DNA from: Gordonia amarae NBRC 15530
Lineage (GTDB): Bacteria > Actinomycetota > Actinomycetes > Mycobacteriales > Mycobacteriaceae
DNA: 64,000 nucleotides
Direction of reading: 5' to 3'
NCBI RefSeq assembly: GCF_000241345.1
Contig: NZ_BAED01000020.1
Coordinates: 124,001 to 188,000 of the forward strand
The notes below the pieces were generated by a model that saw nothing but the letters and a program-made list of their open reading frames with translations, did not search any database and was not told the origin of the DNA. Both the position numbers and the translations under genes were made by a program. Within the stretch, counting starts at the first letter, position 1, and every line of letters begins with the position of its first letter. Shown here in pieces: positions 22,850 to 32,216 of the stretch.

Positions 22850-24001
22850 TCAGCGTTTGGTGACCTTGTAGATGTGGTCGCCGCCGAGCGGGGGTAGCGG
22901 CATCTTCACCATGCCGGACGGCAGTTCGGTGATCGACGAGGCCTTGTCGATCACCAGGAAGGTGTTCTTCTTCCAGGCCAGCAGCTGGTTCGGCAGCAGG
23001 CCGGTGGTGATCAGCTTGGTGACGCCCAGGGTCTTCTGGTCGATCACCGAGATGAAGCCGAGGAAGTAGTTGGCGGCGTACAGCTTTCCGTGGAAGATCA
23101 GCATCGAGTTGGTGCCCGGGCCGGTGGTCACATCACCGATGTGCTTGCCGGTACGCAGGTCGAACACCGACAGTCCGTTGTACAGGTTGTTGACGTACAG
23201 GCGGTTGGTGGTGGTGTCGGCGGCAACGCTGCCGTGCCCTTCGGTGATCGCCTGACGGGTGTTCCACCGGACCTTCGTCTGCACTTTGTCACCGTTGCGC
23301 GTCACCCGGACCTGGGTGAGGTCGGTGTAGTACGAGGTGACGGTGACGGTGGCACCGCCGGGACCCTGGTCGGTGACCACGACACCGGCACCCAGTTTCT
23401 TGCCGCCGCCCGAGAACTTGACCTCGCCGAGCCGCTTGTAGGTGTCCATGTCGAAGAACACCAGGCCTTGGGTGACGGAGATGATGGCGATGCGCAGGTC
23501 TTCGGCGAAGACGATGGAATGCGAATGTGACAGGTTGCCCAGGTTGGCCAGCCGTCGGCCGGTGTTCTTGTCCCACACGTTGGCTTCGCCACCGTTGGCG
23601 GCGGCGGCGGTGGTCCACACGGTGTTGCCGGTCTTGGGGATGCCGATCTCGTACTGGGCTGCGATACCGCCGTGACCTTCGGTTTCGGCCCGCTGGGTCA
23701 CGTTGATCCGGCTCTTGACCGACATCGTGTCCGGGTTGAGTCGGTAGATGATCGACTTGGTGGGCCCGTTCATCGGGGATACGGTGGTCAGCCACAGGTC
23801 ACCGCTCTGCGCGTCGATGGCGCCGCGGTAGTTGCCCTGGGTGAAGTTGTAGCCGTGAATGCTGTAGCCGGCCGGCTGCGGCACCGCGGGAGCCGGGGCG
23901 GCGGGTGCGGCGTCGGCGGCAGGTGCGGCGGTCAGGCCGAGAGCGACGGCAGCGGTGACGGCGAGCGCGGCGGTGCGCACATTCGAGAATCGGGAAGCCA
24001 T
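22850..24001 (-). CDS. secreted YncE-like beta-propeller protein
   Basis: The 383-residue product has a signal peptide with an Ala/Pro-rich region after it, followed by repeated beta-propeller blades (SGDLWLTTVSPMNG, GNTVWTTAAAANGGEANVWD, NRLYVNNLYNGLSVFDLRTG, KLYAANYFLGFISVIDQKTL). These match the YncE/YVTN seven-blade family. E. coli YncE is an exported, iron-related protein of uncertain function. Here an IdeR-type iron box abuts the start codon, which supports iron-starvation control. It may take part in siderophore or metal handling outside the membrane. Confidence 0.8.
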   Translation of the reverse strand: MASRFSNVRTAALAVTAAVALGLTAAPAADAAPAAPAPAVPQPAGYSIHGYNFTQGNYRGAIDAQSGDLWLTTVSPMNGPTKSIIYRLNPDTMSVKSRINVTQRAETEGHGGIAAQYEIGIPKTGNTVWTTAAAANGGEANVWDKNTGRRLANLGNLSHSHSIVFAEDLRIAIISVTQGLVFFDMDTYKRLGEVKFSGGGKKLGAGVVVTDQGPGGATVTVTSYYTDLTQVRVTRNGDKVQTKVRWNTRQAITEGHGSVAADTTTNRLYVNNLYNGLSVFDLRTGKHIGDVTTGPGTNSMLIFHGKLYAANYFLGFISVIDQKTLGVTKLITTGLLPNQLLAWKKNTFLVIDKASSITELPSGMVKMPLPPLGGDHIYKVTKR

Positions 24002-24020
24002 GATGATTAGGCTAACCTAT
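24002..24020 (-). promoter_or_regulatory. IdeR/DtxR iron box
   Basis: TTAGGCTAACCTAT (24007-24020) matches the right two-thirds of the IdeR consensus TTAGGTTAGGCTAACCTAA at 13 of 14 positions; the left third is poor. It lies directly upstream of the YncE-like start codon at 24001, overlapping the expected promoter or early leader, so iron-loaded IdeR would repress the gene. Confidence 0.7.
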
Positions 24021-24076
24021 AAAGTTTTGATTATCGGGCCGCTCGCTGCGACCTCCGCCACACCGGGCTCCTCCGA

Positions 24077-25207
24077 TCAGGCGAAGCGTTGCGGTGACAC
24101 CATCGCGGCATCGAGGCCGCGGGCGGCGATGTCGGCGGGCACCGGTTCGCCGCGGACGAGACTCGCGCCGAGGCGGGCGGTGGCCGGTGAGGTCTGGATG
24201 CCGTAGCCGCCTTGCCCGGCGCACCAGAAGAAGCCGGGTCGGCGCGGGTCCTCGCCGACGACGAAACGATGGTCGGCGGTGAAACTGCGCAGTCCCGCCC
24301 ACGGGCTGCGGATCGACCGGATGTTCAGGGTGGTGGTTTCGTTGATCTGCTCGATCGCTTGGGCGATCGCGAGTTCGTCGGGTTTGGCGTCGTGCGGCGG
24401 CACCGGTGTTTCGTCGCCCGGTGAGCAGAGTAGCTGTGTCGCTTCGGGTTTGATGTAGAAGCTGTAGTCGAGGTCGCCGAACAACGGGAGCGTGGCGGTG
24501 TCGAGGCCGTCGGGGCAGGCCACCATGAACGCGGTCCGCCGCTTGGGCTGCAGGCCGATCGGCACGGCCCCGGCCAGCGCGCCGACGGCATCGGCCCAGG
24601 CTCCGGCCGCATTGACGACGATCGGCGCCCGATACTCGCCGCTGTCGGAGGTGCTGACCTGCCAGAGTCCGTCGCGGCGCGCACAGCCGACAACCCGCGA
24701 ATCCCGGTACACCCGGCCGCCCCGGGCGGTCATTCCCCGCACGAATCCGCTGTGCAGCGCGTCGACGTCGACCGCCATCGAACTCGGGTCGTACAGGCCG
24801 AGGGTGGCGGCGCCGTCGCGGACGTAGGGGACCAGCGTCGCGATGTCGGCGGCGGAGACCAGCTCGACGGCCGGTACCAACGACACCACCTCGCGGTAAT
24901 GCTCCTCGAGTTCGGCCTCGTTACCGGGGGCGGCGTAGGTCAGTTGTGGCCCGGGCGTCATCAGCGGTGAATGAAAACAATCCGGCGGTGTGGTGAGGAA
25001 ATCGCGGCCCGCGGTGGTCAGCGCCCGGATGTCGATGTCACCGAAGGTCTCCAGAAATGTCGCGGCCGAACGTCCGGTGGTGTGGTAGGCGAGCGTCGGC
25101 TCGGCCTCCAGAAGCGTTACCGCACAATCGGATGCGAGTTCGTAGCCGATGGACACCCCCGCGATCCCGCCGCCGATCACCACCACATCACTGTCGATCT
25201 GGGCCAC
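24077..25207 (-). CDS. FAD-dependent oxidoreductase, D-amino-acid/glycine oxidase (DadA) family
   Basis: A 376-residue flavoprotein with the N-terminal dinucleotide fold VVVIGGGIAGVSIGYEL, then GRSAATFLETFGD, a middle substrate domain, and a C-terminal FAD motif (WCAGQGGYGIQTSPATARLG). This is the DAO superfamily of amine/amino-acid oxidases and dehydrogenases, some of which act on opine-like or dipeptide substrates. Start GTG 25207 with GAGAGGA upstream. It is separate from its neighbours (98-base gap upstream) and its substrate cannot be inferred. Confidence 0.82.
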   Translation of the reverse strand: MAQIDSDVVVIGGGIAGVSIGYELASDCAVTLLEAEPTLAYHTTGRSAATFLETFGDIDIRALTTAGRDFLTTPPDCFHSPLMTPGPQLTYAAPGNEAELEEHYREVVSLVPAVELVSAADIATLVPYVRDGAATLGLYDPSSMAVDVDALHSGFVRGMTARGGRVYRDSRVVGCARRDGLWQVSTSDSGEYRAPIVVNAAGAWADAVGALAGAVPIGLQPKRRTAFMVACPDGLDTATLPLFGDLDYSFYIKPEATQLLCSPGDETPVPPHDAKPDELAIAQAIEQINETTTLNIRSIRSPWAGLRSFTADHRFVVGEDPRRPGFFWCAGQGGYGIQTSPATARLGASLVRGEPVPADIAARGLDAAMVSPQRFA

Positions 25208-25305
25208 GGTGTCCTCTCACGATTGTTCGGTAAGTCCGTCCGAGAACATTGTGCGGGCTGGGACGTGGCGGCGTGCGGTGTTGACACGCACCGATCCCCG
25301 GGACG

Positions 25306-26106
25306 TCAGCGGCTCCCCGGCGAGAACGACAGGAGTTTGCCGTAGGGGATCGACATCTCGTCGATGCGGAGCACGGCGGTCACCTCCTTGCGGTCCACCG
25401 TCAGGTCCACCACCCGCACGCCCTCACCCACGGCGGTGGCGATCGGTATCGACGAGATCGCCGACAGCCGGTCGCGCCGCAGCCACTGCCCCCACCCGGC
25501 CGCGAGGGGGCGCAGTTCGATGCGCCCGCCGTCGACCACCAGCCGGGCGTCGACCCATCCGCTGCGCGATCGCCGGCCGTTGTAGCGCACCCGGAGTTGC
25601 TGTGTGCCGAGCGGTTCGATCTCCAGCTTGTCGACGTACTGCTTGAGGAAAGCGGTGGTCTGCGGCCAGTCCGCCACCACTACCACCTCCAGTGGCGCGG
25701 CGACCAGGACGGGGTTGATCGCCGGCCGCGTGTGCACATTGCGCGCGGTGACGGTGAAACGCTGCGCGCCCAGCCCGTCGAACACCGGCTCGACGGCGGC
25801 GAACGACAGGTCGTTGACCTGCCCCATCGCGGCTCCGAAGGGATCGAAATCGGCATCGAGGTCGTCGATGGTGAACGCCACCGGCTTGTCGGCGAGCGTC
25901 GTCTCGATCCGCTTGCCGACGACCTGCGTGCGCAGCGTGTCGAAAAGCCGCTCGATCGACAGCGGGGGCCCGAGCCGCGGCGCGTTGACCCCGGGCAGCG
26001 TGGCCAGACGCGGCGGAATCTCGCGGCCGTGCATTGACGAACCGAGTTCCGTCAGCCAGCCCGCAGGGCTCATGTACCAGGGTGGTTCGGGCACGTCTCT
26101 CCACAT
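25306..26106 (-). CDS. LmeA-like (DUF2993) phospholipid-binding protein
   Basis: A 266-residue protein (start ATG 26106; a TTG at 26142 would add 12 residues). The middle (about 55-260) shows the alternating strand pattern of the DUF2993/LmeA family: VVGKRIETTLADKPVAFTI, VFDGLGAQRFTVTARNVHTR, and the end VRVVDLTVDRKEVTAVLRID. Mycobacterial LmeA binds acidic phospholipids and affects lipomannan. No signal peptide is seen, unlike LmeA, so it may be cytosolic or membrane-associated. The assignment is moderate. Confidence 0.55.
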   Translation of the reverse strand: MWRDVPEPPWYMSPAGWLTELGSSMHGREIPPRLATLPGVNAPRLGPPLSIERLFDTLRTQVVGKRIETTLADKPVAFTIDDLDADFDPFGAAMGQVNDLSFAAVEPVFDGLGAQRFTVTARNVHTRPAINPVLVAAPLEVVVVADWPQTTAFLKQYVDKLEIEPLGTQQLRVRYNGRRSRSGWVDARLVVDGGRIELRPLAAGWGQWLRRDRLSAISSIPIATAVGEGVRVVDLTVDRKEVTAVLRIDEMSIPYGKLLSFSPGSR

Positions 26107-26446
26107 CCTCGTCGTCGATTTCAGGAACTGTCGACTCCCCAAAACGTACGCCGTGACCTACCCGAGCGCCCGGCAGTTCGGCGGCAAGTGTGTGTCGTGT
26201 CACGCTCGCGCCGAGGCGCCGTCGAGCATGTCCATAATGTCGGGAATAGACGAATCAGGCTGGGCGGGAAGGATGTCAGCGGTTCTGTTCCTATCCATTC
26301 TTTCTTCTGCGGAACTAATTACTTCTCGGTACGGTGCTGTGAACCATCTGTGAACCGATGGTGCCGTGCACGATCCGTACGGCCCGGACGCGGGGGCGTC
26401 CGCAGTGACGCCGGCACCCCCGCATCGATGTCGAAGGGTGCTCCCC
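26107..26446. other. 340-base divergent intergenic region
   Basis: This separates the LmeA-like gene (leftward) and dppA (rightward). It is relatively A/T-rich around 26290-26340 (TTCTTTCTTCTGCGGAACTA), suitable for promoters. It contains the direct repeat TGTGAACC (26339-26346 and 26350-26357), and ACCATC/GATGGT can pair as a short hairpin. No gene is seen. Confidence 0.5.
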
Positions 26447-28081
26447 GTGAAGTCGAACCGATTCAGACACGCTCGATTGGGCGCGGCACTCGTGGCCGCT
26501 GTCGCGATCTCGCTCAGCGCGTGCAGTACCTCCGACTCCGGTGGGGGCGGGGGCACCGGTGCCGACGCGATCATCACCGTCAACGGCACCGAGCCCCAGA
26601 ACGGTCTGGTCACCACCAACACCAACGAGAACGGCGGCGGCCGCGTCGTCGACGCCCTTTTCACCGGTCTCTACGCCTACAAGGCCGACGGCACGCCCGA
26701 ACTGGCCAACGCCGAGTCCGTGGACACGAAGGACAACCAGAACTATACGATCCACCTGAAGAAGGACTGGACGTTCACCGACGGCACCCCGGTCAAGGCC
26801 CAGAACTACGTCAAGGCATGGAACTTCGGCGCCGACAGCACCAATGCCCAACTGCAGCAGAGCTTCTTCGCCCCGATCGAGGGATACGAGGCCGTCGCCG
26901 GCGAAAAGCCCACCACGCATGAGATGTCGGGCCTGAAGGTCGTCGACGACTACACCTTCACCGTCAAGCTGACCCAGCCCAACATCGACTTCAAACTCGG
27001 CCTCGGGTTCACTCCGTTCAAGCCGCTGCCGGACGTCTTCTTCACCGAGGGCGCCGAGAAGTTCGGCCAGAACCCGGTCGGTAACGGCGCGTACAAGCTC
27101 GCCGACGGCAACGCCTGGGAGCACAACGTCAAGCTCAACGTCGTGAAGAATCCCGACTACAAGGGCCCCGACCAGCCCAAGAACGGCGGCATCAGCTTCG
27201 TCTTCTACAGCAGCCTCGACACCGCCTACTCCGACCTGCAGGCCGGTAACCTCGACGTGCTCGACACGATCCCGCCGAGCGCGTTCAAGACCTTCGAGAA
27301 GGACCTCGGCGACCGGGCGCTCAAGACCCCGACCGCCCAGAACCAGCAGATCGGCATCGGCGAATACCTTCCGCACTTCGGCGGGGAAGAGGGCAAGCTG
27401 CGGCGGCAGGCCCTGTCGCTGGCGATCAACCGTGACGAGATCACCAAGACGATCTTCGACGGCCTGCGCAATCCGGCCAAGGACTTCTCGGCCAAGTCGC
27501 TGCCGGGATACGACGCCGGCCTGCCGGGCAGTGAGGTGCTCGGGTTCGACGCCGCCAAGGCGAAGGAACTGTGGGCCAAGGCCGATGCCATCTCCAAGTG
27601 GTCGGGCAGTTTCCAGATCGCCTACAACTCCGACGGCGGCCACCAGGAATGGATCGACGCGGTGTGCAACCAGATCAAGAACACCCTCGGCATCGACGCC
27701 CACGGAGCTCCGGCCCCGACGTTCAAGCAGATCCGCGATCAGGTGACCCAGCGCACGATCAAGACCGCGTTCCGCAGTGGCTGGCAGGGCGACTACCCGT
27801 CGATCCTGGAGTTCCTGCAGCCGCAGTTCATCACCGGCGCCGGGGCGAACGACGAGGATTACACCAACCCGGCGTTCGACAAGAAGCTGAACGAGGCTCT
27901 GGCGGCCACTGATCCGGCTACCTCGTACAAGCTCACCGCCCAGGCGCAGGCGATCCTCCTGAAGGATCTGCCGGTTCTGCCGCTGTGGGACTACACGAAC
28001 GCGGCGGGCGAGGCCGAGGGCGTCACCGCCGAGATCGGCTGGCAGGGACTGCCCTACTACACCGGCATCGCGAAGAGCTAG
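26447..28081 (+). CDS. dppA: peptide ABC transporter substrate-binding lipoprotein
   Basis: A 544-residue SBP family 5 protein. Start GTG 26447 (GAAGGG upstream) gives a short basic leader, a hydrophobic stretch and the lipobox LSAC with Cys at 26, so it is a membrane-anchored lipoprotein. The body has typical motifs of oligopeptide binding proteins (ADGTPELANAESVDTKDNQN, KDWTFTDGTPVKAQNYVKAW). It delivers peptides or similar ligands to the DppB/DppC channel encoded next. A strong hairpin follows the gene, consistent with higher production than the downstream genes. Confidence 0.9.
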   Translation: MKSNRFRHARLGAALVAAVAISLSACSTSDSGGGGGTGADAIITVNGTEPQNGLVTTNTNENGGGRVVDALFTGLYAYKADGTPELANAESVDTKDNQNYTIHLKKDWTFTDGTPVKAQNYVKAWNFGADSTNAQLQQSFFAPIEGYEAVAGEKPTTHEMSGLKVVDDYTFTVKLTQPNIDFKLGLGFTPFKPLPDVFFTEGAEKFGQNPVGNGAYKLADGNAWEHNVKLNVVKNPDYKGPDQPKNGGISFVFYSSLDTAYSDLQAGNLDVLDTIPPSAFKTFEKDLGDRALKTPTAQNQQIGIGEYLPHFGGEEGKLRRQALSLAINRDEITKTIFDGLRNPAKDFSAKSLPGYDAGLPGSEVLGFDAAKAKELWAKADAISKWSGSFQIAYNSDGGHQEWIDAVCNQIKNTLGIDAHGAPAPTFKQIRDQVTQRTIKTAFRSGWQGDYPSILEFLQPQFITGAGANDEDYTNPAFDKKLNEALAATDPATSYKLTAQAQAILLKDLPVLPLWDYTNAAGEAEGVTAEIGWQGLPYYTGIAKS

Positions 28082-28104
28082 CCCCCACCGGTTTGACCAC
28101 ACCA

Positions 28105-28145
28105 CGGTGACGGCGCCGCGGAGAACGCAGGCGGCGCCGTCACCG
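28105..28145 (+). promoter_or_regulatory. intercistronic stem-loop between dppA and dppB
   Basis: CGGTGACGGCGCCGC (28105-28119) pairs perfectly with GCGGCGCCGTCACCG (28131-28145), a 15-bp stem with an 11-base loop. No T-run follows. It probably stabilises the dppA transcript or partially attenuates reading into dppB, a common arrangement after binding-protein genes. Confidence 0.75.
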
Positions 28146-28165
28146 CGTGGTCTCTAGGAGCCCAC

Positions 28166-29092
28166 ATGTTCAGTTACCTGCTGAGGCGGCTGGGGCAAGC
28201 GGTCATCGTGTTCTTCGGTGCGACCCTGCTCATCTACCTCGCCGTGTTCACCCTTCCCGGCGACCCCATCGCGGCGCTGTCCGGAGGAAAACCACTGTCC
28301 CCCGCGGTGATTGCCAACCTGCGGGCCCAGTACCTTCTCGACCAACCGTTCCAGGTGCAGTACTGGCATTACATCAAGGGTGTCTTCACGCTTGATTTCG
28401 GGAAATCGTTCTCCGGGCAGCCGGTGAGTGATGTGATGCGGCGCGCGTGGCCCGTCACCATCGACATCGCCCTGATCGCGCTCACCGTCGAGGCCGTGTT
28501 CGGGGTCGTCTTCGGTGTCATCTCGGGCCTGAAGAAGGGATCCTGGTTCGACAGCACGATCCTGTTCGTCTCGCTCATCGTCATCGCCGTCCCGATCTTC
28601 GTGATCGGCTTCCTCGCCCAGTTCGTGCTGGGCGTCAAGTGGGGGATCTTCCCGGTCACCGTCGGCGGCAACCTCGACCTGTATCACCTGCTGCTCCCCG
28701 GATTCGTGCTCGGCGCTGTGTCTTTCGCCTACGTGGTGCGGCTGACCCGATCGTCGGTGGCCGAGAATCTCAGTGCCGACCATGTGCGGACGGCGACGGC
28801 CAAGGGACTGTCCCGGCGCCGCGTCGTCACCGTGCACGTCCTGCGCAACTCGCTCATTCCCGTCATCACCTTCCTTGGTGCCGATCTCGGCATGCTGATG
28901 GGTGGTGCGGTGGTCACCGAGGGCATCTTCAACGTGCCCGGCGTCGGCGGCACGATCTACCAGGCGCTCATCCGGGGTGAGGCTCCCACGGTGGTGTCGT
29001 TCGTGACCGTGCTGGTGCTCGTCTACCTCGTCTGCAATCTGGTCGTCGACCTGTTGTACGCGGTGCTCGATCCAAGGATTCGATATGCCTGA
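28166..29092 (+). CDS. dppB: peptide ABC transporter permease
   Basis: A 308-residue inner-membrane permease with six predicted spans. It shows the DppB hallmark N terminus (MFSYLLRRLGQAVIVFFGAT), a large loop with LRAQYLLDQPFQVQYWHYIK, and the cytoplasmic coupling EAA-like loop ahead of ADLGMLMGGAVVTEGIFNVP. It pairs with DppC to form the channel. Start ATG 28166 has CTAGGAG upstream. Confidence 0.92.
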   Translation: MFSYLLRRLGQAVIVFFGATLLIYLAVFTLPGDPIAALSGGKPLSPAVIANLRAQYLLDQPFQVQYWHYIKGVFTLDFGKSFSGQPVSDVMRRAWPVTIDIALIALTVEAVFGVVFGVISGLKKGSWFDSTILFVSLIVIAVPIFVIGFLAQFVLGVKWGIFPVTVGGNLDLYHLLLPGFVLGAVSFAYVVRLTRSSVAENLSADHVRTATAKGLSRRRVVTVHVLRNSLIPVITFLGADLGMLMGGAVVTEGIFNVPGVGGTIYQALIRGEAPTVVSFVTVLVLVYLVCNLVVDLLYAVLDPRIRYA

Positions 29093-30080
29093 CAAGACTT
29101 TTCCCCCAGACAAGACGCCTCCGGCAGACAAGACGACTCCGGCAACTGCCTTGCCCGGTCAGGAGCGCTTCGTCGCGCCGCCCGCCGAGGTCACGGTCGG
29201 TGTCGTCGACGCGGTGGATCTCGATGTCGAGCCGGCCGGTTTCTGGCGGTCGGCGTGGCGGGAACTGCGCACGAAGCCGACCTTTCTCATCTCGGCCGCG
29301 CTGATCTTCCTGATTCTGCTCGTCGTCCTGTTCCCGGGGCTGTTCGCCCATCAGGACCCGCACTACGCGGAACTGTCCCGGTCTCTGCAATCGCCGAGCT
29401 CCGAGCACATCTTCGGCACCGACAAGCAGGGTTACGACATCTATGCGCGGATGATCTATGGGGCTCGCGCGTCGGTGCTCGTGGGTGTCCTGACGACGAT
29501 CATCGTCGTGCTGATCGGCGGGATCGTCGGGACGGTCGCCGGATTCTTCGGCAGCTGGGTCGACGCGATCCTGTCCCGGATCGCCGACATCTTCTTCGGG
29601 ATTCCGCTGATCCTGGCGGCAGTGGTTGTGTTGCAGGCCTTCCCGAACCGCAACATCTTCACCGTCGTCGCGGTGCTGTCCGTGTTCAGCTGGCCGCAGA
29701 TCGCGCGGATCGCGCGGTCCTCGGCCATCGCTGTCCGCGGGGACGAATTCATCACGGCCGCCAAGTCTCTGGGTGCGTCCCGGTTCCGGACGATATTCAC
29801 CCACGTCATCCCCAACGCGATCGGCCCGGTCATCGTCGTCGCGACGATCTCGCTCGGCACCTTCATCGTCACCGAGGCGACGCTGTCCTATCTGGGCATC
29901 GGGCTGCCGTCGACGTCGGTCTCGTGGGGCATCGACATCTCCGCCGCACAGGTCGAATTGCGCAGCGGCTCACCGATCCTGTTCTATCCCGCCACCGCCC
30001 TCGCGATCACCGTGCTCTCGTTCATGATGCTCGGTGATGCCCTGCGGGACGCGCTCGACCCGAAGGCGAGGACGCGCTGA
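29085..30080 (+). CDS. dppC: peptide ABC transporter permease
   Basis: A 331-residue permease. A proline/threonine-rich cytoplasmic leader of about 55 residues (PDKTFPPDKTPPADKTTPAT) precedes the first span, then DppC motifs: HIFGTDKQGYDIYARMIYGA, the coupling loop DEFITAAKSLGASRFRTIFT and IPNAIGPVIVVA. It overlaps dppB by eight bases and the ATPase gene by one, so all are co-translated. Confidence 0.92.
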   Translation: MPDKTFPPDKTPPADKTTPATALPGQERFVAPPAEVTVGVVDAVDLDVEPAGFWRSAWRELRTKPTFLISAALIFLILLVVLFPGLFAHQDPHYAELSRSLQSPSSEHIFGTDKQGYDIYARMIYGARASVLVGVLTTIIVVLIGGIVGTVAGFFGSWVDAILSRIADIFFGIPLILAAVVVLQAFPNRNIFTVVAVLSVFSWPQIARIARSSAIAVRGDEFITAAKSLGASRFRTIFTHVIPNAIGPVIVVATISLGTFIVTEATLSYLGIGLPSTSVSWGIDISAAQVELRSGSPILFYPATALAITVLSFMMLGDALRDALDPKARTR

Positions 30081-31807
30081 TGACCGACCTCAACAAGGCA
30101 GAACCGGCGCAGGCCGGCACACCGAAGCCGCTGCTCGACATTCGGGACCTTCAGGTGGCGTTCCGCTCGCAGGGACGTGATGTCACGGCCGTGCAGGGCG
30201 CGAGTCTGACGGTGTACCCGGGCCAGACGGTAGCGATCGTCGGCGAGTCGGGTTCGGGCAAGTCGACGACGGCCGCCGCGGTGCTCGGCCTGCTGCCCGG
30301 CAATGGCCGGGTCACCGGCGGCGAGATCTGGTTCGATGGCCAGGACCTCGCCACCGCCTCGTCCAGGCAGTTCGAGAATGTCCGCGGCAGCGGCATCGGC
30401 CTGGTTCCGCAGGACCCGATGTCGAACCTGAACCCATTGTGGCGAGTAGGTTTTCAGATTAAGGAAACCCTGGAGGCCAACGGCGCGGCGAATGGCGGAG
30501 AGGCCCGCGCCCGGGCGATCGAACTACTGCGCGAAGCCGGGATGGCCGACGCCGAACGCCGCGTCAACCAGTATCCGCACGAGTACTCCGGCGGCATGCG
30601 TCAGCGTGCGCTGATCGCGATCGGGCTCGCCTGCCGGCCCAAGTTGCTCATCGCCGACGAACCGACGTCGGCGCTGGATGTGACTGTCCAGCGGCAGATT
30701 CTGGACCACCTCGAATCGCTGACCGGTGAACTCGGCACCGCCGTCCTGCTCATCACGCACGACCTCGGGCTCGCGGCCGAGCGGGCGAGTCACCTGGTGG
30801 TGATGTACAAGGGTCAGATCGTCGAATCCGGTCCGGCACTGGAGATCCTGCAGGATCCCCGGCACGAGTACACCAAACGCCTTGTGAACGCGGCACCTTC
30901 GCTGGCGTCGCGGCGGCTCGGCAGCCCCGAGGCCGACCTCGAGGTGAAGGTCGCGGCGGATTCGACCGTCGCCCAGGAACTGCAGGACGTCGGATCCGAC
31001 GGTGCACGCAACGTGATCGTCGCTCGGAACCTGGTGAAGGACTTCAAGATCCGGGGTCGGGTCCCGTTCCGGTCCACCGCGTTCCGGGCCGTGGACGATG
31101 TGTCGTTTGCCCTGCGGCGCGGCACGACAACCGCGATCGTCGGCGAATCCGGGTCCGGCAAATCGACGGTGGCCCGGATGCTGCTCGGCCTGGAACGGCC
31201 GACGTCCGGTTCGGTCGAATTCGACGGTGCCGCCGTCACCGGGATGAACTCCGCACAGGAGAAGGAGTTCCGCCGTAGGGTGCAGCCGATCTTCCAGAAC
31301 CCTTACGGCTCACTGGATCCGATGTATTCAGTGTTCCGGCTCATCGCCGAGCCGCTGAAGATCCACAACATCGGCGACTCCGCCTCCCGGACCCAACGGG
31401 TCAGGGAACTGCTCGACCTGGTCGCCCTGCCACGAAACACCATGGAACGCTTCCCGTCGGAGCTGTCCGGTGGTCAGCGACAGCGCGTCGCGATCGCCCG
31501 GGCGCTGGCCCTCAACCCCGAGGTCGTCGTGTGCGACGAGGCCGTCTCGGCTCTCGACGTACTCGTGCAGGCCCAGATCCTCAACCTGCTCAGTGCCCTG
31601 CAGCAGGAGTTCGGGCTGAGTTATGTCTTCATCACCCACGACCTGGCGGTGGTCCGCCAGATCGCCGACGACGTCCTGGTGATGAAGAAGGGCCAGGTCG
31701 TCGACGCCGGCCCCACCGACGACATCTTCACCACCCCCACCTCCGACTACACCCGCAACCTGCTCGAGTCGATCCCGGGCGGCTCCATCGACTTCGCCAG
31801 GTCTTAG
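30080..31807 (+). CDS. dppD: peptide ABC transporter ATPase, two fused ATPase domains (DppD-DppF type)
   Basis: A 575-residue protein containing two nucleotide-binding domains. The first has Walker A GESGSGKST (55-63) and signature SGGMRQRALIAIG; the second has Walker A GESGSGKST near residue 354 and LSGGQRQRVAIARAL. Each is followed by the oligopeptide-type C-terminal extension. Fused ATPases are usual in mycobacterial Dpp/Opp systems, in place of separate DppD and DppF. It drives import through DppB-DppC. Start ATG 30080 overlaps the dppC stop. Confidence 0.92.
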   Translation: MTDLNKAEPAQAGTPKPLLDIRDLQVAFRSQGRDVTAVQGASLTVYPGQTVAIVGESGSGKSTTAAAVLGLLPGNGRVTGGEIWFDGQDLATASSRQFENVRGSGIGLVPQDPMSNLNPLWRVGFQIKETLEANGAANGGEARARAIELLREAGMADAERRVNQYPHEYSGGMRQRALIAIGLACRPKLLIADEPTSALDVTVQRQILDHLESLTGELGTAVLLITHDLGLAAERASHLVVMYKGQIVESGPALEILQDPRHEYTKRLVNAAPSLASRRLGSPEADLEVKVAADSTVAQELQDVGSDGARNVIVARNLVKDFKIRGRVPFRSTAFRAVDDVSFALRRGTTTAIVGESGSGKSTVARMLLGLERPTSGSVEFDGAAVTGMNSAQEKEFRRRVQPIFQNPYGSLDPMYSVFRLIAEPLKIHNIGDSASRTQRVRELLDLVALPRNTMERFPSELSGGQRQRVAIARALALNPEVVVCDEAVSALDVLVQAQILNLLSALQQEFGLSYVFITHDLAVVRQIADDVLVMKKGQVVDAGPTDDIFTTPTSDYTRNLLESIPGGSIDFARS

Positions 31808-31913
31808 CCTCGATCCACCGATCGGGTTGGGGCGGTGCAGCGCCTTACCGCCCACTTCGGGGTGCCCGGTTTGAGTAGGCGTGTCGGTGGGTATTCCCCG
31901 GAGATGACCACAA

Positions 31914-32162
31914 ATGAGAAGCGGGAAGGTGGCGGTGACCGTGCGATGGGCCAGTAGTGGAATCATCGGAACAATCGTGTTCGTCTGGTTGGTGAACGGA
32001 GTGATCGCAGCATTTCAGCGCGACTACTTCAAAGAATCTGACGCGAACTGTGCGACTGCGGGAACCATCGCAGTGACGGTTATCGCGGGTCCCTTGAACT
32101 ACGCGGGTGTCAACCCCAAGGTCGACGACTGCGACGTCGAGATCCCTGAGCCGAGCAAATAG
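31914..32162 (+). CDS. small membrane/exported hypothetical protein, 82 aa
   Basis: Start ATG 31914 with GGAGATG upstream. A short basic N terminus, a hydrophobic helix (SSGIIGTIVFVWLVNGVIAA) and a C-terminal extracytoplasmic tail with two cysteines (NCATAGTIAV and DDCDVEIPEP) that could form a disulfide. No family recognised. Base composition is less G/C-rich than its neighbours, suggesting recent arrival or weak selection. Confidence 0.6.
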   Translation: MRSGKVAVTVRWASSGIIGTIVFVWLVNGVIAAFQRDYFKESDANCATAGTIAVTVIAGPLNYAGVNPKVDDCDVEIPEPSK

Positions 32163-32216
32163 TTAGGTAAGCGAATCACTGTGGCCTGCCAGGTCACTGG
32201 TTGAAAGGAATGCACA

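Noticed and set aside
26315..28105. 596-codon leftward open frame opposite dppA
   Set aside because: dppA on the plus strand has clear family motifs and a lipobox; the antisense frame is a by-product of G/C-biased third positions.
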